From NCBI RefSeq assembly GCF_000715075.1, contig NC_134103.1:76261519-76325518 (forward strand): a stretch of DNA of 64,000 bases, read 5' to 3'. This document shows, in pieces, positions 20,095 through 31,609 of the stretch. Origin of the DNA: Nicotiana tabacum (Eukaryota; Streptophyta; Magnoliopsida; Solanales; Solanaceae). The notes below the pieces were generated by a model that worked only from the letters and a program-made list of their open reading frames with translations, had not been told where the DNA came from and made no database searches. A program made the position numbers and the translations under genes. Every line of letters starts with the position of its first letter. The first letter of the stretch is position 1.

Positions 20095-23000
20095 AGAGAT
20101 GCATCAGTATTATTTGACCCAGACTCTACATATTCTTATGTGTCCTCTTATTTTGCCCCGTATTTGGGCGTATCGCGGGATTCTTTGAGTTCCCCTGTTT
20201 ATGTGTCTACTCCTGTGGGAGATTCTCTTGTTGTGGACCACGTGTATCAGTCGTTTTTGATTGCTCTTAGTGGTTTTGAGACCAGAGTCGACTTATTATT
20301 GCTCAGCATGGTAGATTTTGATGTTATCTTGGGCATGGACTGGTTGTCGCTCCATTATGCTATTCTTGATTGTCACGCCAAAACCGTGACACTGGCTATT
20401 CCAGGATTACCACGGTTAGAGTGGAGAGGTACCTTAGAGTATACTCCCAGCAGAGTTATTTCATTTCTTAAAGCTCGGCGAATGGTTGCGAAGGGGTGTG
20501 ACACGTATCTAGCTTATGTGAGAGATGTCAGTATTGATACCCCTACAGTTGAGCCAGTTCCAGTAGCGAGGGACTTTCCAGATGTGTTTCCAACTGATCT
20601 TCCGGGCATGCCTCCCGGCAGAGATATTGATTTTGGCATTGATTTGTTGCCGGGCAATCAGCCTATCTCTATTCCTCCATATCGTATGGCTCCTCCTGAA
20701 TTGAAGGAGTTGAAGGAGCAGTTACAGGAATTGATTGATAAGGGCTTCATTTAGCCCAGTGTGTCACCTTGGGCTGCTCCTGTCTTATTTGTGAAGAAGA
20801 ATGATAGTTCTATGTGAATGTGTATTGATTATCGCCAGTTGAACAAAGTCACAGTGAAGAACATGTATCCATTGCCTCGTATTAATGACTTATTTGATCA
20901 GTTACAGGGTGCCAGAGTGTTTTTCAAGATTTATTTACGTTTCGGCTATCATTAGTTGAAGATTCGGGAGCCAGATATCCCGAAGACTGCCTTCCAGACT
21001 CGGTATGGTCACTACGAGTTCCTTGTGATGTCTTTTGGGCTGACCAATGCCCCGACAGCTTTTATGCACTTGATGCACAGTGTGTTCCGGCCTTATCTTC
21101 ACTCATTCATCATTGTGTTTATTGACGACATTCTGGTATACTCCCGGAGTCGGGAGGATCATGAGCAGCACTTGAGGACTATGCTTCAGACCTTAAGAGA
21201 AAAGTAGTTATATGCAAAATTTTCAAAGTGTGAGTTTTGGCTAGACTCAGTGGCATTCTTGGGTCATATAGTATCGAGTGAGGGGGTCCAGGTGGATCCG
21301 AAAAAGATTGAAGCAGTGCAGAGTTGGCCCAGACCGTCCTCAGCTACGGAGATCCGGAGTTTTCTTGGTTTGGTGGGATAATACCGTCTATTTGTAGAGG
21401 GTTTCTCATCTATTTTAGCACCTATGACCAAGCTGACCCAGAAGGGTGCTCCGTTCAGGTGGACAGAGGAATGTGAGGAGAGCTTTCAGAAGCTCAAGAC
21501 AGCTTTGACTACAGCCCCAGTATTGGTATTGCCTACAGGTTCGGGGTCTTATACTGTATATTGTGATGCCTCGCGGATTGGTCTCGGCGCGGTATTGATG
21601 CAGGACGGTAGGGTGATTGCCTACGCGTCCAGACAACTGAAGGTGCATGAAAAGAACTATCATGTCCACGACCTTGAGTTAGCAGCTATTGTTCATGCCT
21701 TGAAGATTTGGCGACATTATTTGTACGGTGTTCCATGTGAGATTTACACCGATCACCGAAGTTTGCAGTATCTGTTCAAGCAGAAGGATCTTAATTTGAG
21801 TCAGAGGAGGTGGTTGGAGCTTCTTAAGGATTATGATATTACCATTTTGTACCACCCTGGGAAGGCCAATGTGGTAGCCGATGCTTTGAGTCGCCGGGCA
21901 GAGAGTTTGGGGAGCTTAGCATATTTACCAGCAGTAGAGAAGCCCATGGCATTAGATGTTCAGGCCTTAGCCAGCCAGTTTGTGAGATTGGATATTTCTG
22001 AGCCGAGTCGAGTATTGGCTTGTGTGGTCTCTCGGTCTTCCCTTTATGATCGTATCAGGGAGCGTCAGTATGATGACCCCCATCTACTTGTCCTTAAGGA
22101 CACGGTCCAACACGGTGATGCTAAGGAGGTCACTATTGGAGATGATGGTGCATTGAGGATGCAGGGTAGGCTATGCATGCCTAATGTAGATAGTTTGCCT
22201 GAGTTGATTCTCCAGGAGGCTTACAGTTCGCGGTACTCTATTAATCCAGGTGCTGCAAAGATGTATCAGAACTTGAAACAACATTTCTGGTGGAGGAGGA
22301 TGAAGAAGGACATAGTAGAGTATGTAGCCCGATGTCTAAATTGCCAGCAGGTGAAGTATGAGCATCAGCGGCCAGGTGGGTTGTTTTAGAAGTTGGAGAT
22401 TTCGGAATGTAAATGGGAGTGGATCACTATGGATTTTGTTGTTGGACTCCCACGGACTCAATGGAGGTTTGATGCAGTTTGGGTGATTATGGATAGGCTA
22501 ACCAAGTCGGCTCATTTTATTCCTGTGATGACTACCTATTCTTCCGAGCAACTAGCTCGAATCTACATCTGTGAGATCGTCAGGCTTCATGGCGTACCAG
22601 TATCTATCATCTCTGACTAGGGTACGCAGTTTACATCACTGTTTTGGAGAGCTGTACAACATGAGTTGGGTACTCGGGTTGAGTTGAGCATAATATTTCA
22701 CCCTCAGACGGACGGACAGTCCGAGCGCACTATTCAGATACTGGAGGATATGCTCTGCGCTTGTGTGATAGATTTTGGGGGTGCTTGGGACTAGTTCTTG
22801 CCACTTGCGGAGTTTGCTTACAACAATAGTTATCAGTCCAGCATTCAGATGGAAACCATATGAGGCTATGTATGATAGGCGGTGTCGGTCCCCGGTGGGT
22901 TGGAGAGCGGGTCTTGCTCCGGGTTTCGCCTATGAAGGGCGTTATGAGATTCGGAAAGAAGGGTAAGCTGAGCCCAAGGTTCATTGGTCCTTTTGAGGTG

Positions 23001-23290
23001 TTGCAGCATGTTGGGGAGGTTGCTTATGAGCTTGTCTTACCTCCCAGTCTAGCAGGAGTTCATTCGGTATTTCATGTTTCGATGCTCCAGAAGTATCACG
23101 GTGATCCGGCTCACGTATTGGATTTCAACTCAGTCCAATTGGACAAGGATCTATCTTATGTTGAAGAGCTAGTGACTATTTTAGACAGGCAGGTCAGAAA
23201 GCTAAGGTCAAAGAACATTGCTTCTGTGAAGGTTCAGTGGAGGGGACAGTCGGTCGAGAAGGAAACTTGGGAGACCAAGTAGGATATGCG
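20095..23290 (+). pseudogene. Element C pol: protease, RT, RNase H, integrase, chromodomain (disrupted)
   Basis: The protease catalytic box reads DPDS (20116-20127) where the family has a glycine, and DVILGMDWL follows. RT has FIDD (21118-21129) and [12 protein letters not shown]. RNase H has [16 protein letters not shown] (about 21550). Integrase shows the zinc-binding C-X2-C in RCLNCQQV, then MDF, ISD and QSERT, matching the D,D,E triad. A one-base insertion near 22855 is followed by a deletion after RRCRSPVGW, near 22905. A chromodomain (VQWRGQSVEKETWE) ends at about 23280. Stops are at 20752, 20815, 20953, 21205, 21379, 22387, 22618 and 22792. It cannot encode a working polyprotein. Confidence 0.92.
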
Positions 23291-23360
23291 TAGCCGTTAT
23301 CCTCATCTTTTCACCACTTCAGGTATGTCTCTTTGCTCGTTTAAGGACGAACAACTGTTT

Positions 23361-23374
23361 TAAGAGGGGGAGGA
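23361..23374 (+). promoter_or_regulatory. Element C polypurine tract
   Basis: TAAGAGGGGGAGGA lies directly before the 3' LTR start TGTAACGACCC. It is the plus-strand DNA primer site. Confidence 0.85.
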
Positions 23375-25965
23375 TGTAACGACCCGACCTGTCATTTTGA
23401 GACTAATAGCCCCGATCCCCTATTTACTGCTTCTCCCATATCTATTTCTGATATTGTGACTTGCCAGGAGGTTTCGTTTTGGTGTTTGGAGTGTTTTGGG
23501 ACACTTAGTCCCTAAATGGAGGTTTAAGCCTTAGGATTTGGACCATAGTCGGAACTGTGTGAAGACGACTCTGGAATGGAATTCGGTCAGTTCCGTTAGC
23601 TCCGTAGCTTATTTAGGCTTGAAATGGCGAACGTCGAATTTTTGGAGATTTTGACCGGTAGTAGACTTTTTGATATCGGGTCGGATTCTGATTCCGGAAG
23701 TTGGAGTAGGTCCGTAATGTTGAATATGACTTGTGTGCAGAATTTGGGGTCAATTGGATGTGGTTTGGTTAGTTTCGGCATCTATTGTCGAATTTAAAAG
23801 TTTCAAGTTCTTTAAGTTTGAATCGGAGGATGATTTGTGATTTTAGCGTTGTTTGATGTGGTTTGAGGGCTTGAGTAAGTTCGTATGGCGTTTTAGGATT
23901 GGTTGGTATGTTTGGTTGAGGTCCCGGGGGCCTCGGGTGAGTTTCGGGTGGTTAACGGACTTGGAATGGAAGTTGAGAAATTTCTGAAGTTTGGTCTTTT
24001 GCTGGTATGATCGCACCTGCTAGGGTATTAGTCGCAGGTTGAGCACAGGTGCGAAAGGGGTGGAGATCAGCAGAGGTCGCAGGTGCGATGGTTTCTCCGC
24101 ACCTGCGATAGCGCAGATGCGGGCCAGTGGTCATAGAAGTGGAGGCAACCAAAGTTTATTCGTTTTCGTAGGTGCGCCCACATTTTTGCACCAGCGGGCG
24201 CGCAAGTGCGAGCCCAGGCTCCGCAGGTGCGGAAATGCCTGGGCAGTGTTTAAAACCGAAGGGCTTCGTAATTTTTGTCATTTTTTTGACTTTGCAAACT
24301 CGGTTTAGGGCGATTTTTGAGAGCATTTTCGAGGCATTTCTTGAGCTAAGTCCCTTGTGCTTATTTTTGATCAATAATCTTGCTTCCCCATTTGTTTTTC
24401 CACCTAGTTAGTGTGTATTTAAGGTGGAATTTGGGAATTTTAGGCTAGGGATTTGAAAAGTTTGATTTATGGATTTGAAGGACCATTTGGTGTCGGATTT
24501 TAGTAAATTTGATATGGTTAGACTCGTGAGTGAATGGGCTTTTGGATTTTGTGACTTTTACCCGATTTCGAGACGTGGGCCCAGGTCGACTTTTTAGGAC
24601 GAATTTCGGAATTTTTGTTAAAGTATTGATTTCATTAATTAGATGAGTCTATTATGATTGTATTTATGATATGTAATTGCTTTTGGATAGATTTGGGCCA
24701 TTCAGAGCCGAATATTCGTGGGAAAGGCATTGTGACCGATTGATAGAGCTTGGTTCGAGGTAAGTGGCTTGTCTAGCTTTGTGTGTGGGAAATCCCCTTT
24801 AATATTTGGAACTATTGTGATATGTGAGCGTCGTGTACGTGAGGTGACGAGTACGTACACGGGCTAATTGTGGAAAAAAACCTGATTTTCTTACTGACAG
24901 CAACCTATTTTCCTTTTATTTTGAGTTATACCATTTTAATGAGTATTAATCTATTTTCATTCATAATTGAGTTATTCTAATATGTGTAGCTATCCTGTTT
25001 AGTCTAATACAGCATGTCTACGTGTCTTAACTGCTTATGTGAACTCTGTGCAGCATGCTTAGTGAATTTCCTGCTTCTTCCTTAACTGGTACTTAGTCTA
25101 AATCATAAGATTTTGTGATGTAGTTATATTTCTTTTGTTTGCGCTGCATATTTATGTTGGGACTACGGAATGGTATTCCGAGAGATCCCCGTGTACTGCA
25201 TATTTTCTTTGGGACTATGGAACGGTATTCCGGGAGATCCCCATGTACTGCATATTTACTTTGGGACTACGAAACGGTATTCCGGGAGATACCCATGTCT
25301 TGCATATTTACTTTGGGACTACGGAATGGTATTCCGGGAGATCCCCCTGCACAATTACGTTTGGGACTCTGAGACGGTATCTCGGGAGATCCCCTGTTGT
25401 ATTTCTGTGTGTTGAGCTATTACCTTCTATAAACTCTTTCTTATTAAATTTCAGTCTTTATTTTACTGCGATATTTCATTTTTGCCTTGCTTTATTATCA
25501 TATTCCAGTAGGGGCCGGACCTGACCTCGTCACTACTCTACCGAGGTTAGGCTTGGCACTTACTGGGTACCGATTGTGGTGTACTCATGCTACTCTTCTA
25601 CACATGTTTTGTGTGCAGATCCAGGTACTTCTTATCAGCCCCGCTACTAGATGGGAGTGCTTGCTGCTGTACGGAGACTTCAAGGTATATCTATGACATC
25701 CGCAGACCTCGAAGTCCCCCTCTATTCCCTCCTATGTCATTTACCTTCCTTACTTCTATTATTAGATTTTGGTGTATACACATACTAGTTTCTTTCTGTA
25801 GCTTGTGACTTTCGATGTTCCGGGTTTTGGGATTACTGTGTATTTTGAAAAGTTAGTTGTTTAATTCATGTTTTCATTTCATTATTCTGCAAATGTTAGG
25901 CTTACCTAGTCATAGAGACTAGGTGCCGTCACGACGTCATACGGAGGGGAAATTGGGTCGTGACA
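23375..25965 (+). repeat. Element C 3' LTR (2591 bp)
   Basis: It starts TGTAACGACCCG and ends GTCGTGACA. It carries the same motif arrays as the 5' LTR but is shorter, mainly through one roughly 55-base deletion and smaller differences. Scattered substitutions between the LTRs show the insertion is not recent. Confidence 0.9.
25140..25395 (+). repeat. 52-bp minisatellite in 3' LTR
   Basis: Four units plus a diverged fifth, matching the array at 17566-17820. Point changes differ between the two arrays. Confidence 0.9.
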
Positions 25966-26161
25966 ACATGACTTACTTTCTTGCCATAAGACGCAATATC
26001 CCCTCTACCAGTAATCACCTTAGCTCAGCTTTGGCTTTACCAGTAGTCACCTCAACTCTTTTAGTTTTGGGCTCGTCATTCTTGCTTTTCATGCCATCAT
26101 CAGCTTTTAGCTCCTTCACAATGCGGTTCTTTAAGTAGAACTTTGCATCGGTGAAGTGTGA

Positions 26162-27148
26162 CTAAGCCTCAGTGAATGGCTCATCATCAGCAACTATCTT
26201 CTTCTCGACTTCACCCTCGTAGTATTTCAAATATTGATGGTAGGTAGATGGAACCACTTTATTCTCATGTATCCAAGGCCTTCCAAGCAAGACGTTGTAT
26301 GAAGTCTTTGCATCGATCACATGCAGCCATGCACTTGATTGCATATCTTCAATGGTGATTCCCAACCTGATCGCACCTATGGCTCTTTTCCCCCCTTGGT
26401 TGAATCCTTGGATCATCACACGACTTTTCGAGAGTTCGTTCATGGGAATACCAAGTTCTTTCACAATGCGAATTGGCAAGATGTTCACTGAGGATCCTCC
26501 ATCAACCAAAATTCGATTTACCCTTTCATCACGCACATAGCTAACCATATACAACGAGCGATTATGAAAAGTGTCATCTAGTATAAGGTCGTCATTTGTG
26601 AACGTAACGTTTTCCTCGCATGCGTTAACTTCTTGAGGGATAGACTCTATGACCTTTTCTAGAGATGGTGCCAACGGTAGGTCATCACTATTTTCTTCCC
26701 CTTTATCAGCATTGCAATAAAAGGCCTCAATACCATCACGGTAAATCTTCATGCGAAACCAACATGGCAAATAATCCTCCAAGGTCATTGGATGTCGTGG
26801 CTTTTGAGGGTGGTATACCTCAATTTTTGCTTTCCCCAAACGCCTAACTGGATTTTGTTTTCTTGGTCTTTTTACCATCATTTTTCTTATTGGTTGTTCT
26901 ATTGATTCTTTTCGTGGGCTCCTTCTGTGGCGCCTACGACGAGTCACCAACGTCCAACCTTCATCATTGATCGTGTTCAACATTGTTGTTCTTGAATAAT
27001 TCTTCATCTTTACTTTCTTTAAAACTACATAATTCATCTGGACCGAATGAGCCAAATATGATAGAGACTTGGTTTGCGCTTGCTTTCTCATCTTCAAGCA
27101 CGATATTCTTTTCACGAGCCAAGTCCATAACTTTGTCCTTGAAAACAA
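26162..27148 (-). pseudogene. Element B protease region
   Basis: The - strand reads through a basic segment (RRRRHRRSPRKES) into a retropepsin fold. ILVDGGSSVNILP carries the catalytic D-G-G-S-S, at about 26520. YNVLLGRPWIHENKVVPS follows near 26290. The catalytic triad is intact here, but flanking stops separate it from gag and RT. It cleaved the Gag-Pol polyprotein in the ancestral element. Confidence 0.85.
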
Positions 27149-27149
27149 A

Positions 27150-27690
27150 TCACCTCTCCAAAGGGTGGCTCACAAGTCGATGATATTTGCAGGAATTTGG
27201 GTCATCAGTTTTCCCAGCTTCATTTGGCCGCTTCATCTCCGGAAGCTCAATGAGATTTAACTCGAGGAGTTCTTCAAAAATTGCTGGCACATCAGAATCC
27301 AGAAATGGGTACTCCTTCTCTTGCATTTCTTTTAGAGTCAACTTCCCACTTGGTTTATCTTGAAAAAAGTGGATTTCGTACTCTGCTTCTTGATCACCTT
27401 CGTTGTGAACTTCACAGGTGATGTGTTGACATTCATAGCTTCTTTAGTTTCAGACCTGGGTACAAACTTGCTCCATTTCCTTACTTCTTGCTTGTCATTC
27501 CCTTTGCGAGGCTCATAGATAGGCATCCTTTCGTTTCCAGCGGAGGCCATACTTAACTCCATGCCGTGGGCACGAGTCGCGAGTTCTTCAAATGTGCTGG
27601 GCTTAATACCTTGCAAGATGTAGCGGAGTCCCCAATGCATGCCTTGGATGCACATCTCTATGCCAGAAGCTTCACTAAGCCTCTTTTTGA
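27150..27690 (-). pseudogene. Element B gag, C-terminal half
   Basis: After the copia insertion the - strand resumes with FKKRLSEASGIEMCIQG and FEELATRAHGMELSM, the C-terminal part of Tat gag. A stop follows at 27338-27340. The next frame holds EKEYPFLDSDVPAIFEELL and the zinc-finger-like CKYHRLVSH at about 27195. Confidence 0.8.
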
Positions 27691-27691
27691 A

Positions 27692-29029
27692 ATTGTGTCT
27701 TTCTGTGCGTAAATAAAATAATGAGCTATTCAAAGTTATTTTTGAAGCACATTTTCATTCCCTGTAGTGAATGAAAAAATACTATAACTCACCTCTGGAA
27801 GAGCTAGAATAATAGATGATATAAATATTATTTTTGTGACATAAAGATCATTGTCGCACGTACCTGTTATACGTAAAACATCGTGGATAATTTTATTAAG
27901 TATCATTCTAAGGCAAAATCATTCTTGTAGAATGCTTTCTACTACAACCACATTAATATATTATGGTTAGTTATTGAGTTCCCCGAAGGAAATAACAACT
28001 CGTGTATCTTTTCTTAAAAGATGCAATGACTATGTGGTTGTCATATTGATACAAAATATTCAGATGTTAATGATATTTCTCCTTGAATGAGATATTTGTC
28101 ACAAAGTTAGTGGTAGAAATATTAAAATTCTTAATTTTCGTCATTTATAAATTTAGAATTAGTTTTATATTATTTATTTGATTATGATTTTCTCTCATGA
28201 TACCATAAGTGTATGAGCAATATTTGATAGTACAAAATGTATCAACAACTCCTGAAGAGCTAATTGTTTGTCTAGAAGACACATGACACCAGTGGTGTCT
28301 GATAAATATTAGATTGCGGATAATAAAGGAAGGCTCTCGAAGAGCTTATATACAAATATGTTATTCATATTATATGATTATGGTCAAAACATATGTTGTA
28401 GTAAACCTAAAGTTTACTAATACAAATGGCTATCATATTGAGACTACAAATCATTGAAAGATTAAAAATCTTCATGTTTCCACAATCATATGGGGTAAAT
28501 ATGTGTGTGAGAAGTTACCCGCCTTATTCTTCAAAGTTGTACTATATCATGTATCACAGTAAACCAGAAGTTTACTAATGCAAAAGCAGTCACAGTAAAT
28601 CAGAAGTTTTACTGAGGCAAAAGTAGCTACAGTAAATCAAAAATTCACTGATACAAAAGTAGCCACAGTAAATCAGAAGTTTACTAATGCAAACGTTTAT
28701 GGCATAGTAAACCAGAAGTTTACTTAGAGATAGCACATGACATGATAAACTTGAAGTTTTCATTTGCCATTTTTAAATAAGCTATTTGAGAATTCAGATA
28801 AGCATATACTAAAGAACTAGAAGATTCTTCAAAAATTCTCTTGTGTTGCTTGTTCTCATAATAACTTGATTATACTAGCTAAAGTTGGGACTAAAATTCT
28901 CAAATTCTGGAATATATAAAAGGTGAATATGGGCTCATTCACCTATCATGTGAACCACTTATAGATGCATATATAAGATGGTTACATGTATGTTTATTGT
29001 CAACCTGCAGTTTGGCATTTGAAATTGTC
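27692..29029 (+). other. Decayed copia interior, no coding seen
   Basis: AT-rich sequence with no sustained open frame. It corresponds by position to copia gag/protease but is too decayed to read. It includes the hairpin array at 28400-28765. Confidence 0.5.
28400..28765 (+). repeat. Array of short AGTAAAC..GTTTACT hairpins
   Basis: About seven units of the form AGTAAACCAGAAGTTTACT or close variants occur near 28400, 28558, 28594, 28632, 28669, 28708 and 28746. Each unit is self-complementary (AGTAAAC with GTTTACT around a 4-5 base loop). The last five are spaced about 38 bases apart. Confidence 0.8.
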
Positions 29030-31020
29030 TTTCTCAATTAAGAGTATAATTTTCAGATTATGAAATCAAGATAGTTCATCTTGATGATGCTGGTTTATAT
29101 CTAAGCTAGTTTAGCATTGAATACCTCTTATTAATGGCTAAGCTATTGCTTATGAGAACAAAGCCCCATGTGTTGGTCTAAGATTTTCTAAATTGCATAC
29201 AGCAGCACTTGTATGCATCAGACCAACAAAATATGATAAGTCCTCCCCTCACAATTGGTTTAGGATCAAAAACTAAATATTTTTATTATCTAATAACTTT
29301 TGATGTGTGGTATATGATTAATTTCTCTACCGCAATGCACAAAGATATGTTTCCCAAAGAAGATTGGGGATATGAGTTAGTTTTTCTAACATTTGGGGGA
29401 TGGAATAAAATAGCTGAAAAATATGCTATATGAATCGAATTATCATTAATATGATCCTCGCTTAGAAGATAATTCAAGTCAAATGCCAGAAGCATTTGTT
29501 GATCCAAAATTAAATATTATATTTCAGCTGCAAATGCTCCTATTAAAATTAAAGTCCCTGGAGGATAGAGTTTACTGTACGCATGAAGCGTGGTAGACCA
29601 ATCGGTTCCAAAGGTAAAAATCCTTGAAAAGAATAGGAGCAAATGATCAAAATGATCATAATAAGGAGGAAATAAGCTCTGGAAGAGCCCACGACATAAC
29701 ATTTCATGAAACTCCAGAAAAAGTTCAGGTACCTGAAAATAAAGAAAGTGATGAGATCTCAACAAGTTATGTCGCTTGCGAACCGATATGAAATGATCGT
29801 CGACGATATATCTGATACAATATAGTGCACAATATTGTAAAAGATTGTGAGGATCAGACCAGCAGTCTAGACACTTGAAGATGTCATGCCATTTAGATAC
29901 AAGTCATAACCTATATGACTCATTTGATTAAATCCATATGAAGATCCCTGAAGGATTTAAAATGCCTGAAGCATATAGTTCAAAGTCTCGAGAAATGTAT
30001 TCAATCAGATTATAAAGATCTTTGTATGGTTTAAAGCAATCTGGGTGTATGTGGTATAATCGCCTTAGTAAATATTTACTGAAAGAGGGTTACATAAATG
30101 ATGTTATTTATCCATGTATTTTTATTTAAAAAAAATGGCATCAGAATTTGTTATACTTGCTGTTTATGTTAATGACATAAATCTTGTTGGAACTCTAGAA
30201 GAGCTCCAAAAGGCAATTGAATATCTTAAGAAAGAATTTGAGAAGAAAGATCTTGGAAAGACAAAACTTTGTCCTGGTCTGCAAATTGAACATTTAGCAG
30301 ACGAGATCTTTTATCTATCAATCTGCCTATACAGAAAGGGTCTTAAAACGCTTTTACATGGACAAAGCGCACCCATTGAGTACACCAATAATTGTTCGAT
30401 CACTTGAAGTGAATAAGGACCCGTTCCGACCTCCAGAAGAGGATGAGGAACTCCTTGGTCCTAAAACACCCTATCTTAGTGCAATTGGTACACTTATGTA
30501 TCTTGCTAATGCTACAAGGCCTGACATAGCATTTTCTGTTAATTTACTAACAAGATATAGCTCTTCTCCTACACTGAGACATTGGAATGGGATTAAACAT
30601 ATATTGGAATATTTAAAGGGAACTCTTGATATAGGTTTGTTTTATGCTAAAAAAGGTAGTGCAGATCTTGTTGGTTATGCAGATGCAGGTTATTTATATG
30701 ATCCCCATAAAGCTAGATCTCAAATCGGGTACGTTTTTACATGTGGAGGTACTATCATATCATCGCGCTCCACAAAGCAATCTATTGTTGCTACTTCTTC
30801 AAATCATGCTGAGATAATAGCTATTCATGAAGCAAGTAGGGAATGCATATGGTTGAGATCAGTGATTCATTTCATTCGAGAAAATGTGGTTTGGAATGTG
30901 ATAAAAGATCCATAATTTTATATGAAGACAATGCTGCATGCATAGCCCAATGAAAGGGAGGATTTATAAAAGGAGATAGAACGAAGCACATTTCACCAAA
31001 AAAGGAGACTCAAATATTTG
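29030..31020 (+). pseudogene. Copia pol: integrase, reverse transcriptase, RNase H relics
   Basis: Integrase C-terminal relics lie at 29040-29430 (YLLLMAKLLLMRTKPH; WGYELVFLTFGGWNKIAEKY). RT begins around 29930 with SLYGLKQSGCMWYNRL. The metal-binding box is YVND (30165-30176) instead of the usual YVDD. RNase H and connection segments at 30358-30960 read LSAIGTLMYLANATRPDIAF, DLVGYADAGYLYDPH and VATSSNHAEIIAIHEASREC. Many stops in the integrase part indicate age. A frameshift lies near 30390. Confidence 0.85.
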
Positions 31021-31056
31021 AAACAAAGTTTTTATCAGGGGGAATGAAATACGCAC

Positions 31057-31218
31057 TGTACTCTTTTTTCCTTACTAAGATTTTTTTCCCATGGGGTTTT
31101 TTTTATAAAGTTTTTAATGAGGCAGCTAGCAATGCGTATTACTAAATATGTGTACTCTTTTTCCTTCACTAGAATTTTTTCCCACAGGGTTTTTTCCTAT
31201 TAAGGTTTTAATGAGGCA
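31057..31218 (+). repeat. Duplicated post-pol motif of the copia element
   Basis: Two copies (31057-31124 and 31151-31218) of a motif TGTACTCTTTTTCCTT, then a CCCA.GGGGTTTTT segment and AAGTTTTTAATGAGGCA. A single copy lies in the same position after pol in elements D (41777-41844) and E (51843-51913, - strand). Confidence 0.85.
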
Positions 31219-31249
31219 TATTATCTTTTAATGAACATCCAAGGGGGAG

Positions 31250-31606
31250 TGTTATGAAAATAATTATATTGTGGATGTTCATTTATTACTCCGCTATAGA
31301 TAATCTTCCTGAAGAAGATTATTCATTTAGTACTCTGTTGAAGTTTATCTACAAGCAACTGATGCAGGCAGGTTGCAAGCAGCTCAATGAAATAATTTGC
31401 AACAGCTTCTTATTAAACAGGCAGGTTGCAAGCAGTTCATGCAGACAACTTACAAGCAGCTAAAGAAAAGCCTTGCAGCTGCTTCCTGAAAATAAATAGA
31501 GGAGTTTCAGTTCATTATATACATAACTTTAAAAGTTGAATAAAAATCAATCTCCCTCTATACTTGTCTTCAGTTTATTTCTTTTTATAGTCTTTATTTT
31601 ATAACA
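31250..31606 (+). repeat. Copia 3' LTR (357 bp)
   Basis: It starts TGTTATGAAAATAATT right after the polypurine tract and ends TTTATAACA. Internally it has repeated GGCAGGTTGCAAGCAG motifs (about 31366-31384 and 31420-31438). Confidence 0.8.
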
Positions 31607-31609
31607 CGT

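Larger units (their letters stand above)
15728..25965 (+). mobile_element. Element C: Tekay/Del-type chromovirus (Ty3/gypsy), full length but decayed
   Basis: Two long LTRs (15728-18389 and 23375-25965) bound gag, protease, RT, RNase H, integrase and a chromodomain. It has an initiator-Met primer site, a polypurine tract and the 5-bp target duplication ACATG. LTRs of about 2.6 kb and a C-terminal chromodomain point to the Tekay (Del) clade. It lies inside element B and so is younger than B. The coding region has 11 in-frame stops from gag to integrase, a frameshift and an internal integrase deletion. Confidence 0.92.
27692..31606 (+). mobile_element. Ty1/copia retrotransposon, 5'-incomplete, nested in element B
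   Basis: The right side has integrase, RT and RNase H relics in copia order, a polypurine tract (AAGGGGGAG, 31241-31249) and one 3' LTR (31250-31606). No 5' LTR matching the 3' LTR is visible at the left. The left boundary near 27692 is set by where element B gag resumes. It splits B gag between SLN and FKKRL. The coding part is heavily decayed. Confidence 0.8.
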
